A stretch of 57,335 nucleotides of DNA from Bacteroidia bacterium (GTDB taxonomy: Bacteria > Bacteroidota > Bacteroidia > Cytophagales > Cyclobacteriaceae), in contig JAUIKU010000004.1 in the NCBI GenBank assembly GCA_030430675.1, forward strand, positions 1 through 57,335, in the 5' to 3' direction. A model generated the notes under the pieces. It made no database searches. It worked only from the letters and a program-made list of their open reading frames with translations, and was not told the origin of the DNA. Position numbers and translations under genes: made by a program. This document shows, one piece after another, positions 44,498-54,112 of this stretch (positions within the stretch are counted from its first letter, which is position 1; the number at the start of each line of letters is the position of its first letter).

Positions 44498-47400
44498 ATG
44501 CTGAGAGTCCAGATTTTTTTTGTGCTGCTTTTGGGATGGGTTTCGATGAAGGCGCAGAGCACACTGTACGAAAACCCGGCTGATCAAAAATACCGTACCG
44601 CCGTCGAGCTGTTACAGAAGCAGAAATATGGTGCGGCCCGGCAGGCCTTCGATCAGTATATTTCCAAATATCCAGGAAGCGTCAAAGATGAAGAGGCCAG
44701 GTATTACCGGGCACTGTGTGCGCTGAACCTGTTTCATCCTGACGCGGAAGCTCTTTATACCGACTTTGTCGATAATTATGAATATCACCCCAAAGCTGCC
44801 CTGGCTTATTATGAGCTGGGAAGTTTTTATTTCAAGCAGGAGGACTACGACAAGGCTATTGAATATTTCGAACAGGTGCCATTGGCTAAGTTAAACCAAC
44901 AACAGCAGTTGGAAGCCCGTTTCAAATTGGCCTACGGTTACTTCGGACAAAAGCAGTTTGATCAGGCCCTGGAAAAATTTAACCAGATAAAGACCACATC
45001 CAGCAAATACTCAGCGGCTGCCAGCTATTATGCAGGGTATATAGAGTACCGCAACGGAGCGTATGAGGAGGCATTATCCGACCTCAGCCGGGCGGAACAG
45101 CAGGAGTCATATGCCCGGTTAGTGCCTCATTTAATGGCCAACATATATTACAAACAGGGCAGGTATGACGATTTGCTGGCATATGTGGAAGACGTGCTGG
45201 ACCAACAGGGTGGCAACAGCAACCAGGATCTATACCTGCTGGCCGGGGAGGCATACTATTTCAAACAGGATTACCCCAGGGCGGTGGAGTTCTATCAGGT
45301 TTATTCCGACAAAACCAAACGGTCGCTGCCCCCTGATACCCAATACAAGCAAGCCTATGCCCTCTATGTCACCGGTGAATATGAACAGGCACTGGAAAAA
45401 TTTAAGACCCTGGCTTCACGCGAAGAAGAAGTGGGTCAATTCGCTTCTTATTATTTGGGAGAAGCCTACCTCAAGGACGGAAACCTGAACTATGCGGCAC
45501 CGGCTTTTCTGAAAGCCAGTCAGGATAAGTTCAATAACAACATTGCGGAGGCTGCCACATTTAAACATGCCAAAGTGCAGTATGACCTGGGGAATTACTC
45601 TCAGGCTGTCAACGGTTTACAACAGTTCCTGGAACAATACCCCTCCAGCAAATTCCAATCGGAAGCTGGTGAATTGCTCAGCGAGTCTTACCTGAAAACC
45701 AACGATTATGACCTGGCCATAGAATATTTGGAGCAGTTGGACAACAAAAGCAGCAGGGCCCAGAGAACCTACCAGAAAGTTACTTACTACCGGGGCACTA
45801 CATATTTCAACAACAGCAAATATTACCAGGCCGTACAGATGTTTGAAAAATCCCTGGGCTACCCCATCGACCCGGAAATCGTGTTATTAACCAATTATTG
45901 GTCCGGTGAGGCCTATTCCATTGGTAAGAAATACCAGGAGGCCATTGATGCTTACCTGAAGGTCATCAATGATGAATCGCAATCAGGTCATGAGAAATAT
46001 GTAAGAACCCGTTATGGCCTGGGGTATGCCTATTTCAATACCGCACAATACCCCCAGGCATTAACTCAGTTTAATGCCTTTTACCGGGACTATCAGACAG
46101 ACAACCGGTTTAAGGATGATGCCTTAATAAGGGCCGCCGATTGTCATTATGTGCTTAAGGATTATCAGGCTGCCATCGACAAATATGAGATGGCACTGCA
46201 GCGGGAAAGTCATGATCAGGACTATGCACAGCTTCAAACAGGTACCATCCAAAGCATTTTAGGCAACAGGGATGAGGCCAGACAGCACTTTAGCCGCTTG
46301 ATCGATCAATTCCCCAATTCCCGTTTTGCGGACAATGCCGTGTATCAACGGGCGCAACTGGACCTTGAATCCGGCAATTACCAGCAGGCGGCAACCGGTT
46401 TTACCCGGCTGGTCGAAGAATTCCCCACCAGTGATTTGGTACCCTATGCCTATACCAAGCGGGCACTGGCTTATTATAACCTAAAGGAATATGAAAAAAC
46501 CCTGTCGGATTATCAGATGGTACTCAATCAACACATCAACCATGAAAGTGCCCATGACGCCCTGATCGGGATGCAGGAAACATTGAATCTACTGGGGAGG
46601 AGCGGTGAATTTGAAAAGTATTTTGCCAGTTACAAGGCGGCGAACCCTGACAATAGTTCTCTGGCAAATATCGAATATGAATCAGCAGTGAATCTATACC
46701 TCAGTCAGGAATACCAACAAGCCATCAATAAGTTCGAGTCGTTTATAAGGGCCAATCCGCAAAACAACAAGGTATACGAAGCCAGGTTTTATATAGCTGA
46801 ATCCCATTATCGCGCCAGCCAGGATCAATTGGCCATTACCTATTATCAACAGGTGGTAGAAGAAAATCGCATCAGTCAGGTCAACCGGGCCCGCAGAAGG
46901 CTGGGTGATCTGTGGTTTGAGCAGGAAGCCTATCGGGAAGCCATCGAGGCCTACCTGGAACTGGAAAAATCTGCCCGGACCAAGAAGGAAAATTATTATG
47001 CCTGGTCGGGATTGATGGAGAGCTACTTCCTTACGGAGGCGTACGACAAAGCCGACCAATATGCGGCGCTGCTGTTAGATCAGGGGGCAGTGAATGCCAA
47101 TGCCTCCAACCGGTCGATGTTGATGCGGGGTAAGTGTGCTTATGAGATGGGAAACCCCGAAGCTGCCACTGACTATTTCCTTAGCACATTAAATACCGCA
47201 CAGGACGAAAATGGGGCGGAGGCTCAATACATGTTGGCGAAAATTCAATACGACCAGGAACAGTATCAGCAGTCAAACGAAACCTTGTATGACCTGAACA
47301 ATAGGTTTGGAAATTACGGTAAGTGGCTGGGGAATTCGTTTCTGTTGATTTCGGATAACTATCTGGGTTTGGGTGAGATATTCCAGGCCAGGGCTACCCT

Positions 47401-47536
47401 GCAGTCAATTATTGAAAATGCCCCGGAGCAGGATATTGTGGAAAAGGCACGGCAAAAGTTGGCCGGTCTGGACCGTGAAAACCCCCAGGATTATGTGTCG
47501 GAGGATTCCGTTGAGTTTGAAGTAATAGGCGAATGA
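44498..47536 (+). CDS. Large secreted TPR protein (about 1010 residues)
   Basis: 1012 residues from the ATG at 44498, which gives a signal peptide (LRVQIFFVLLLGWVSMKAQS); an earlier ATG at 44426 gives none. The rest is almost wholly tetratricopeptide repeats, about twenty by eye, with recurrent YYLGEAYLKDGN, FKHAKVQYDLGNYSQAV and YYRGTTYFNNSKYYQA patterns; some spacing between repeats suggests the CpoB/YbgF-like TPR subtype. Probably a periplasmic or outer-membrane-associated scaffold. Its stop overlaps the start of the next gene (ATGA), so it is translationally coupled to a beta-barrel protein and belongs to the envelope cluster running to tonB. Confidence 0.9.
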   Translation: MLRVQIFFVLLLGWVSMKAQSTLYENPADQKYRTAVELLQKQKYGAARQAFDQYISKYPGSVKDEEARYYRALCALNLFHPDAEALYTDFVDNYEYHPKAALAYYELGSFYFKQEDYDKAIEYFEQVPLAKLNQQQQLEARFKLAYGYFGQKQFDQALEKFNQIKTTSSKYSAAASYYAGYIEYRNGAYEEALSDLSRAEQQESYARLVPHLMANIYYKQGRYDDLLAYVEDVLDQQGGNSNQDLYLLAGEAYYFKQDYPRAVEFYQVYSDKTKRSLPPDTQYKQAYALYVTGEYEQALEKFKTLASREEEVGQFASYYLGEAYLKDGNLNYAAPAFLKASQDKFNNNIAEAATFKHAKVQYDLGNYSQAVNGLQQFLEQYPSSKFQSEAGELLSESYLKTNDYDLAIEYLEQLDNKSSRAQRTYQKVTYYRGTTYFNNSKYYQAVQMFEKSLGYPIDPEIVLLTNYWSGEAYSIGKKYQEAIDAYLKVINDESQSGHEKYVRTRYGLGYAYFNTAQYPQALTQFNAFYRDYQTDNRFKDDALIRAADCHYVLKDYQAAIDKYEMALQRESHDQDYAQLQTGTIQSILGNRDEARQHFSRLIDQFPNSRFADNAVYQRAQLDLESGNYQQAATGFTRLVEEFPTSDLVPYAYTKRALAYYNLKEYEKTLSDYQMVLNQHINHESAHDALIGMQETLNLLGRSGEFEKYFASYKAANPDNSSLANIEYESAVNLYLSQEYQQAINKFESFIRANPQNNKVYEARFYIAESHYRASQDQLAITYYQQVVEENRISQVNRARRRLGDLWFEQEAYREAIEAYLELEKSARTKKENYYAWSGLMESYFLTEAYDKADQYAALLLDQGAVNANASNRSMLMRGKCAYEMGNPEAATDYFLSTLNTAQDENGAEAQYMLAKIQYDQEQYQQSNETLYDLNNRFGNYGKWLGNSFLLISDNYLGLGEIFQARATLQSIIENAPEQDIVEKARQKLAGLDRENPQDYVSEDSVEFEVIGE

Positions 47537-49209
47537 AAGCTAGCAATATCATTATCAAAACGATAACACTACTTATTCTGCTATCAGGAGTTGGAACGGC
47601 TTTGATGGCCCAGGACGAACGCGAGTGGGATGAGGATGGGGCCATTCAGGATGCGGAGGTAGTTATAGAGAAGGAGCGTCAGATTACCCTGGAAAAAGCC
47701 AATCGGGGATATGAAAAGGTGGGACCCTTACCGGTGGAGGTCGATGCAAATCCTCAGAGCTATTCCTTTGACCCCATACACTATTCAGCTACACCATTCA
47801 CTCCCAGGATCAGGATCAATCGAATCAAAGAAGAGCCTTTGCCAAAGTTATACGGCAATTACGTAAAGGGAGGAATTGGTAATTACGGCACCACCTATTT
47901 GGAAGGGTTTTTCAATAATAAGCGCAGTGAAACCCACTCTCTGGGCGCCAAGATCAAATCATTGAATTCATCCAGGGGGCCTGTGGACAAAGGTAACTCC
48001 GGCAACAGCGAGTTCGATCTGGAATTTAACGGGAATTATTTTACCGATGAGGTGACCTTCAGTGGTGCGGTGGAGTATCAGAGGGATAAACTTTTTTATT
48101 ATGGGTATTCCCCGGGCCTTGAGGTCGATCGCGACTCCATCAAGCAGGTGTACAACATAATGGAAATAGCAGCAGGCATGGAAGACCGCCGTAAAAACCA
48201 GGGGGTTGACTTTACCCTGAATATGGGATTTACTTCACTGGGTGACAATTATGATGGCAAGGAAAACCAGGGGGCGTTTAATTTCACAGGGGATTATCAG
48301 CTTTTTGAAAACCTGGGTTTCAGCCTGCAGAGTGACCTGTACCTCGGTAAGCACAGTATCGGCAACGACACCCGCGATAGAAGTTTTTTCAGGGTGAGGC
48401 CCATGATTAAAACCAACATCAGCCGCTTTATGCTGGAAGCAGGGCTGAATATAGTTTCGGAGAATGATACCATTGAAAATGGCGACAAGCTCCATATTGC
48501 CCCGGTGGCCAAAGCCTCGCTGGACCTGACGGATAAGATACAGGTGTACGCCGGTATTTCAGGAGATGTGGAATATCGCTCGTTGCAGAGTTATATCGAG
48601 GAAAATCCATATCTGGGCACCGAAGTAGCGCTGTCACATAATATCAAGGCTTTTGAACTGTCGGGAGGACTACAGGGTAGTCTGGGGGATGATTTGAATT
48701 TTCACACCGGGTTATCCATCGGTACCTACCGCAACCTGGCATTTTTTGCAAACAGCGCTGCAGATTCCACCCGGTTTGATATCCTGTACGATACGGGTAA
48801 ACCCACCCTGGTACAGTTCTTCGGTGAGCTGAGTTACACCAGGGAGGACAAACTTGAGGTCAACCTGAGAGCCGATCTTTATGGGTATGATACCAAATCT
48901 GTGTCAGAGCCATGGGGGCGCCCTACCTACAGGTTTAAAGTTTCCGGTAGCTACAACGTTTATGATAAACTCATTTTTGGCACCAGTATTACCGCCCTGG
49001 GAGGAATTAATTCTCTGAATCAACAAAGTGGCAACCGACGAAAGCTGGATGGGGTATTTGATGTAAACCTAAGTGCTGACTATTTGTTTTCCAGGAGGTT
49101 TTCGGCTTTTGTAATTGGAAAGAATATCGTTTCCAAAGAGTATGAGCTTTATCTGAATTATCCTTCCCGGGGATTTACCGCCATAGCTGGAATAACTTAT
49201 TCCTTTTAA
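47533..49209 (+). CDS. Outer-membrane beta-barrel protein (TonB-receptor-barrel-like, no plug)
   Basis: 558 residues with signal peptide (ends LMAQ). After an acidic region (about 25-60) come about sixteen strands alternating polar and hydrophobic residues, ending TAIAGITYSF with terminal Phe as in barrel proteins. The barrel resembles that of TonB-dependent receptors (LPKLYGNYVKGGIGNYGTTYLEG) but no plug domain or carboxypeptidase-like domain is visible, so it may be a porin-like or scaffold barrel. Coupled by a 4-base overlap to the preceding TPR protein, with which it probably associates. Function unknown. Confidence 0.8.
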   Translation: MKASNIIIKTITLLILLSGVGTALMAQDEREWDEDGAIQDAEVVIEKERQITLEKANRGYEKVGPLPVEVDANPQSYSFDPIHYSATPFTPRIRINRIKEEPLPKLYGNYVKGGIGNYGTTYLEGFFNNKRSETHSLGAKIKSLNSSRGPVDKGNSGNSEFDLEFNGNYFTDEVTFSGAVEYQRDKLFYYGYSPGLEVDRDSIKQVYNIMEIAAGMEDRRKNQGVDFTLNMGFTSLGDNYDGKENQGAFNFTGDYQLFENLGFSLQSDLYLGKHSIGNDTRDRSFFRVRPMIKTNISRFMLEAGLNIVSENDTIENGDKLHIAPVAKASLDLTDKIQVYAGISGDVEYRSLQSYIEENPYLGTEVALSHNIKAFELSGGLQGSLGDDLNFHTGLSIGTYRNLAFFANSAADSTRFDILYDTGKPTLVQFFGELSYTREDKLEVNLRADLYGYDTKSVSEPWGRPTYRFKVSGSYNVYDKLIFGTSITALGGINSLNQQSGNRRKLDGVFDVNLSADYLFSRRFSAFVIGKNIVSKEYELYLNYPSRGFTAIAGITYSF

Positions 49210-49233
49210 CGCGATTTCCTTGATATACTTTTG
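49204..49233 (+). promoter_or_regulatory. Candidate promoter of the SPOR-exbB-exbD-tonB unit
   Basis: A perfect -7 element TACTTTTG lies at 49226-49233, 18 bases after TTTT (49204-49207) in place of TTTG. The start would be about 55 bases before the SPOR gene ATG at 49294. Confidence 0.45.
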
Positions 49234-49293
49234 TGCCAGCACGATAATTGATTTACATTTACAGAATACTTAGGATCAATTTTTTAGTATAAG

Positions 49294-49908
49294 ATGGCGG
49301 AAGATTTTTCTGATAAGAATAAGGACTACGGTCTTCCAAAAGTGGAGCCTCAGCCAATCCGCAGAGACCAGCCAGGAATCCCAAAGCCGCCGCCAGTAAA
49401 CAAAGTAAACCGCCCGCCGAAAAAAGATAACCGGCTGATCATTGTTGTATTATCGATTGTGGGGGCATTGATACTGGCTTCCCTGCTTTATATTCTCTTC
49501 TGGGAAGATGGGTCACCGTATGACACACAAGTGGTTCCTGAAGTGGAAGACCGGGTGGTGGTGGATCCCGAACCGGAGGGATCCGGTGACCAGGATGCGG
49601 AAACTGAACCAGTAGATAATAGCGTGGTTACAGAGGAAATATCGGACGAGCCAGGTTCGATCGTTACAATTTCAGCGCGTACCAATCGTTATTACATTTT
49701 CGTAGGTAGTTATAAATTCCGGGCTTATGCCAAACGGCATGCAGAGAAACTGGCAGCCGATGGCTTTGCCGTTAAGCTGATTACCCCGGATAATTGGGTA
49801 GGAGTGCGGGTGGCAGTGGGAAACTATGCTACCAAAGAAGAAGCGGGAGCAGACGCGCAACAGATCCGAAGCAGGTATGGAATTGAAGTTGTCATTTCTA
49901 AATATTAA
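49294..49908 (+). CDS. SPOR-domain membrane protein
   Basis: 204 residues: a proline-rich cytoplasmic N-terminus, one transmembrane helix (about 48-70), an acidic linker and a C-terminal SPOR domain (about 128-203, with YYIFVGSYKFRAYAKRHAEKLA, FAVKLI and VGVRVAVGNYATKEEAGADA). SPOR domains bind denuded glycan strands at the division septum. It is placed 16 bases before exbB, linking a septal binding module with an energy-transducing motor. It is preceded by a promoter-like element. Confidence 0.92.
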   Translation: MAEDFSDKNKDYGLPKVEPQPIRRDQPGIPKPPPVNKVNRPPKKDNRLIIVVLSIVGALILASLLYILFWEDGSPYDTQVVPEVEDRVVVDPEPEGSGDQDAETEPVDNSVVTEEISDEPGSIVTISARTNRYYIFVGSYKFRAYAKRHAEKLAADGFAVKLITPDNWVGVRVAVGNYATKEEAGADAQQIRSRYGIEVVISKY

Positions 49909-49923
49909 GAATTACAGATAAAT

Positions 49924-50604
49924 ATGATTATAGCACAAATTACTACCGCCCCGGTAGATAGCGTGGCATTAGAGCAGGGAACAGAGACCATCAGGGTAAT
50001 TGATTTACTGTTTAAAGGAGGTTTTATGATGGTACCCCTTATCCTGTTGTCGATTCTGGCAGTATACATTTTCGTAGAGCGAATAATGACCATAAAAAAA
50101 GCATCCCAGACCCCGGGGCACTTTACGGATAAAATTCGTCAGCTGGTAGGGGCTGGTGACATCAGTGGTGCCAAAATGCTGTGTTCGCAAACCAATACCC
50201 CAATTGCCAGAATGATCGAGAAAGGCATAAGCCGTATAGGGAGTCCGTTGAAAAATATAGAAGTGGCCATTGAAAATGTGGGCAAGATCGAAATCTTCAG
50301 GCTGGAGAGAAGACTGAGTACCCTGGCCACTATTTCAGGTGCTGCACCCATGCTGGGCTTTCTGGGTACGGTGATTGGAATGATCAGGGCGTTTATTGCC
50401 ATTGCCCAGGAAGAAGGCTCCGTAAGTCCCAAACTTCTGTCATCGGGAATTTATGAGGCCATGATTACCACCGCAGTAGGACTGTTCGTAGGTATCCTGG
50501 CCTACCTGGGTTATAACTACCTGGTCTCACAGGTTTCCAAGGTTATCCATAAGATGGAATACAACTCCATCGATTTTATTGACCTGCTTCAGGAACCCCG
50601 CTAG
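49924..50604 (+). CDS. exbB: MotA/TolQ/ExbB proton channel protein
   Basis: 226 residues with the three-helix ExbB/TolQ layout (about 34-54, 137-158 and 175-195). Conserved features: RIMTIKKAS in the cytoplasmic region, MISTLATISGAAPMLGFLGTVIGMIRAF-type segment (visible as LSTLATISGAAPMLGFLGTV), and GIYEAMITTAVGLFVGILAYLGYN. Together with ExbD and TonB it converts the proton-motive force into movement. Followed two bases later by exbD. The ExbB/TolQ choice cannot be made with certainty. Confidence 0.93.
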   Translation: MIIAQITTAPVDSVALEQGTETIRVIDLLFKGGFMMVPLILLSILAVYIFVERIMTIKKASQTPGHFTDKIRQLVGAGDISGAKMLCSQTNTPIARMIEKGISRIGSPLKNIEVAIENVGKIEIFRLERRLSTLATISGAAPMLGFLGTVIGMIRAFIAIAQEEGSVSPKLLSSGIYEAMITTAVGLFVGILAYLGYNYLVSQVSKVIHKMEYNSIDFIDLLQEPR

Positions 50605-50606
50605 GT

Positions 50607-51005
50607 ATGGATCTTAGATCGAAACATAAGATAAACGCCGCTTTCAGCATGTCATCCATGACGGATATCATATTCCTGTTGTTGATATTTTTCATGCTTA
50701 CCAGCAATTTTATCACCCCTTCCGGACTGCCGGTAAAACTACCCAGCAGTAAGAGCTCTAATATTGTGATGCAAAAAGTGACTGTTACCATCACCTCGGA
50801 TTTGCAGTACTTTGTCAATGCCAAGAAAACCTCGCTCAACGGAATAGAAGGGTTGCTGAGGAATGAGCTGACCGGAAACGATGGGGTGGTGGTTTTGCAT
50901 ATTGACAAAGAAGTGCCGGTTGAACACCTGGTAAAAGTGGCAGGGTTGGCAACTTCTATGAATGCCAAGGTAACGGTGGCCACCAGTCCCGAATTAACAC
51001 CATGA
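50607..51005 (+). CDS. exbD: ExbD/TolR biopolymer transport protein
   Basis: 132 residues: one N-terminal helix with the conserved proton-carrying aspartate D20 in SMTDIIFLLLIFFMLTSNF, followed by a small periplasmic domain (PVKLPSSKSS, then VVVLHIDKEVPVEHLVKVAG). Partner of ExbB; its stop overlaps the TonB start by four bases (ATGA), so the subunits are made together. Confidence 0.93.
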   Translation: MDLRSKHKINAAFSMSSMTDIIFLLLIFFMLTSNFITPSGLPVKLPSSKSSNIVMQKVTVTITSDLQYFVNAKKTSLNGIEGLLRNELTGNDGVVVLHIDKEVPVEHLVKVAGLATSMNAKVTVATSPELTP

Positions 51006-51910
51006 CCGCTGAAGAGAAAAAAAACGACCGCTGGGGAATTGGCGTATCGCTGGGCATACATGCCGCACTACTGATATTGTTTATATTCCTGCTGGCCTGG
51101 AAAGAGCCCTTCCCACCCATGCCGGAATACGGTATAGAGGTAAACTTCGGTCTGGTTGACGCCGGATCGGGTAATGTACAGCCCACCACCCCGGCCAATA
51201 ATAATCCTGCCCCGGCAGAGGACCCGGCGCCGGAAGAACCGGCTGCTTCCGAAGAAGAGGCGACTCCGGAACCGATTTCAGAACCGGAGGTAACTGAAAC
51301 CGTTCAGGAACAGGTGGTAGAAGAAGTGGAAGAAGCTGCTCCGGTAGAGCAGCCTCAGGAAACCCAGCCAGAGCCCAATGTGGTACCGGTGCAGGAGGCC
51401 CCTAAACCGGAAAAAACCCCGGAAAAGCCTGTGGAGAAACCGGAACCAAAACCAAACCCGGCAGCTACCTATCCCAACAAGACCAGCAATACCAGTGGCG
51501 CCAGCGGCACCGAGGGTGAGTCCCGGGAGCCCGCTCAGAGCAACCAGGGTGACCAGCCCGGGGAGACGGGTGATCAGGGAAATCCGGAAGGTAAGGTGGA
51601 CGCCAGGGCATTGTATGGGAATCCCGGTGGAGGTGGCGGCGCCGCACTGGAAATGACCGGCTGGAACTGGGACTTTCTGCCCAAGCCCAACGATGTCAGT
51701 AATGAAACCGGCCATATTGTATTTGAGATCAAGATCGATGAGGACGGAGAGATCCTGTCGATCCGTACCATTGAGAAATCGGTCAGCGATCCTTTGGTAA
51801 AGGTTTACCGGGCAGAAGTGGCCAAACTCACATTTTCCCCTACCTCTTCCAATTCACGACCGGCACCCACTTCAACGGGACGTATTACTTTTATTATCAA
51901 AGCACGGTAA
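51002..51910 (+). CDS. tonB: TonB-family energy transducer
   Basis: 302 residues: short cytoplasmic N-terminus, one transmembrane helix (about 14-33), a long Pro/Glu-rich spacer (about 65-170) that can span the periplasm, a glycine-rich stretch, and a C-terminal TonB domain (about 225-302, with GHIVFEIKIDEDGEILSIRTIEKS). It would contact TonB-dependent receptors in the outer membrane or act as a TolA analogue; the mid-length spacer allows both. Overlaps exbD by four bases. Confidence 0.92.
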   Translation: MTAEEKKNDRWGIGVSLGIHAALLILFIFLLAWKEPFPPMPEYGIEVNFGLVDAGSGNVQPTTPANNNPAPAEDPAPEEPAASEEEATPEPISEPEVTETVQEQVVEEVEEAAPVEQPQETQPEPNVVPVQEAPKPEKTPEKPVEKPEPKPNPAATYPNKTSNTSGASGTEGESREPAQSNQGDQPGETGDQGNPEGKVDARALYGNPGGGGGAALEMTGWNWDFLPKPNDVSNETGHIVFEIKIDEDGEILSIRTIEKSVSDPLVKVYRAEVAKLTFSPTSSNSRPAPTSTGRITFIIKAR

Positions 51911-51994
51911 TATTTAATTGGGAATTACCAATTGGCCAATTTGTCAACTGAGCTGGTTTTTCCGGGAAGTATTTCTGTTTGGGAGTTCATAAAA

Positions 51995-52028
51995 TATTCG
52001 TAATTCGCAATTCGTAATTTCTAATTTC
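51995..52028 (+). repeat. Degenerate TAATTCG-type short repeat
   Basis: Several near-copies of a 7-8 base word (ATTCG TAATTCGC AATTCGTAATTTC) run just before folC. Nearby lie AATTGG(N6)CCAATT (51916-51933) and palindrome ATTGGCCAAT (51931-51940). Similar AT-rich intergenic repeats occur in other Bacteroidota; no function is evident. Confidence 0.5.
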
Positions 52029-52033
52029 CTAAA

Positions 52034-53338
52034 GTGACTTACCAACAGTGTCTTGACTACTTGTACCGGCAGTTGCCCATGTACCACCGGGTGGGACCGG
52101 CGGCACTGAAACTCAATCTGGACAACATCAGGGCCATATCAGAAAAACTAGGTCACCCCGAAACCAGGTTTCCTTCAATTCATATTGCCGGCACCAACGG
52201 CAAGGGAAGTTGCTCCCATATGCTGGCGGCAATTTTGCAAAGTGCAGGTTATAAAACCGGCTTGTATACTTCACCTCACCTGAAAGATTTCAGGGAACGG
52301 ATCAAGATCAACGGGCAACCTATCAGCCGGCAGGAAGTGGTAGCTTTTGTAATGGACAACCAGCACTGGCTGGAAGATTTCAGTCCCTCATTTTTTGAGT
52401 TGACAGTGGCCATGGCCTTCGAACATTTTGCCCGGTGTAAAGTTGATATTGCGGTGGTAGAGGTGGGCCTGGGAGGCAGGCTGGACAGCACCAATATTAT
52501 CAAACCGCTGCTATCAATTATTACCAACATCGGAGATGACCACGGTTCTTTGCTGGGTGACTCACCGGAAGCAATTGCCCGGGAAAAAGCCGGAATCATT
52601 AAAGCCGGAGTACCATTGGTGGTGGGAGAGCGGCATCCTAATACCGACCAGGTATTTCACGACAAAGCGGTGGGCCTGGGTACCGCCATTTATTTTGCCC
52701 AGGACCATTACCAGGTTTCGGTAGTTTCTTCAAATCCATTGGTTATTGATGTTAACAGTAAAGATGGACGGGAGTGGGAATCGCTGGGACTCCAATTGAC
52801 GGGACCCTACCAGCAAAAAAATGTGCTTCCGGTATTGAAATCGGTAGCCTTATTAACCGGGCTGGGTTTCGAAATTGCCAACACGCAGGTGCGGGCAGGT
52901 CTGGCCAATACCATCGATCTCACCGGGATTAAGGGCAGATGGCAGGTTTTATATGAAAATCCACTGGTGATTTGTGATACCGGCCATAACAAACCCGCCA
53001 TGGAGTATCTCATTACAGAATTGCAACGCATCTGTACCGGCCAACTGCACATGGTACTAGGTTTTGTAAACGATAAGGACATCAGGGGAATGTTGGAATT
53101 AATGCCGGTTGATGGTGTGTACTATTTTTGTGCTGCCCGGGTTCCCAGATCCCAGGAACCACAGCTACTATTGGAAATGGCGGCAGCTTATGGATTAAAG
53201 GGCACCGCCATCTCCGATGTCAACCAGGCACTGGAATCAGCCAGAAACGCCGCCAGTGGGGACGATGTTATATTTGTGGGAGGAAGTACATTTGTGGTAG
53301 CAGAACTGAATGAATTAGATGAGCAGGCACAAGCTTAA
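52034..53338 (+). CDS. folC: Folylpolyglutamate/dihydrofolate synthase
   Basis: 434 residues, GTG start. The ATP-binding loop and family pattern are clear: PSIHIAGTNGKGSCSHMLAA, SPHLKDFRERIKING, VGLGGRLDSTNII, IGDDHGSLLGDSPEAIAREKAGIIKAG and ICDTGHNKPAMEYLI. It adds glutamate to folate (and may make dihydrofolate from dihydropteroate) in the cytoplasm. Overlaps trmB by 20 bases. Placed after tonB but about 120 bases separate them. Confidence 0.95.
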   Translation: MTYQQCLDYLYRQLPMYHRVGPAALKLNLDNIRAISEKLGHPETRFPSIHIAGTNGKGSCSHMLAAILQSAGYKTGLYTSPHLKDFRERIKINGQPISRQEVVAFVMDNQHWLEDFSPSFFELTVAMAFEHFARCKVDIAVVEVGLGGRLDSTNIIKPLLSIITNIGDDHGSLLGDSPEAIAREKAGIIKAGVPLVVGERHPNTDQVFHDKAVGLGTAIYFAQDHYQVSVVSSNPLVIDVNSKDGREWESLGLQLTGPYQQKNVLPVLKSVALLTGLGFEIANTQVRAGLANTIDLTGIKGRWQVLYENPLVICDTGHNKPAMEYLITELQRICTGQLHMVLGFVNDKDIRGMLELMPVDGVYYFCAARVPRSQEPQLLLEMAAAYGLKGTAISDVNQALESARNAASGDDVIFVGGSTFVVAELNELDEQAQA

Positions 53339-53978
53339 GAAATTTGCCGAAAACGAGGCCCGTGGCAATATTATTCAGCCTGGCAAGGAGCTGTTCGAAA
53401 AGATAAAGGGCCATTGGCGAACACTTTACTTCGGGAATGAGCATCCGCTGGTGCTGGAATTGGGTTGCGGCCGGGGAGAGTATAGTATTGGAATGGCCAG
53501 GTTACATCCCGAACGGAATTTTGTGGGAGTGGATATCAAGGGAGACCGCATCTGGAAGGGGGGCAAGACTGCTGACAGGGAAAATTTGACTAATGTAGCC
53601 TTCCTGCGCACGCAGGTACAGTTGCTGGACCAGTTTTTTGAGCCCGGAGAAGCAGATGAGATTTGGTTGACCTTCCCTGACCCCAGACCAAAAAAACGCG
53701 ACATCAAGCGTCGAATGACACATCCCAGGTTTTTGGAGATCTATCGCAGGATTTTAAAACCCGGGGGTCGTGTGCACCTGAAAACCGATAATGACATTCT
53801 GTTCGACTACACCCTTGAAACAGTTGACCGGATGGAAGGGATCGGTCAACTGCAGCACAGCCACGACCTGTACCAGTCGGATCTTATAAATCCCTTATTG
53901 GAAATACGCACCCATTACGAAGAACTATTCTCCGAACAGGGATTTCGCATTAAATACCTCACCTTCTTATTTGATTAG
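53319..53978 (+). CDS. trmB: tRNA (guanine46-N7)-methyltransferase
   Basis: 219 residues with the TrmB signature: SAM-binding LELGCGRGEYSIGMA, acidic VGVDIKGDRIWKG, the catalytic-type EIWLTFPDPRPKKRDIKRR with TFPDP, MTHPRFLEIYRRILKPGG and HLKTDN. It methylates G46 of the tRNA variable loop. Overlaps folC by 20 bases. Confidence 0.96.
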   Translation: MSRHKLKKFAENEARGNIIQPGKELFEKIKGHWRTLYFGNEHPLVLELGCGRGEYSIGMARLHPERNFVGVDIKGDRIWKGGKTADRENLTNVAFLRTQVQLLDQFFEPGEADEIWLTFPDPRPKKRDIKRRMTHPRFLEIYRRILKPGGRVHLKTDNDILFDYTLETVDRMEGIGQLQHSHDLYQSDLINPLLEIRTHYEELFSEQGFRIKYLTFLFD

Positions 53979-53983
53979 CCGGT

Positions 53984-53996
53984 AAGGGACACCCTT
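53984..53996 (+). terminator. Weak hairpin after trmB
   Basis: AAGGG(ACA)CCCTT forms a short perfect stem six bases after the trmB stop, but it is followed by TCGTTTCC rather than a clean T run, so terminator status is doubtful. Confidence 0.3.
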
Positions 53997-54112
53997 TCGT
54001 TTCCTGTAAAACCCACGCACTGTTTTGGATGTCACCTGCAGTAACCTTTTGCTGCGAATAGGCGTATATTATTATGATATTAAATTGATATCACATAACT
54101 AAACCAACAACC

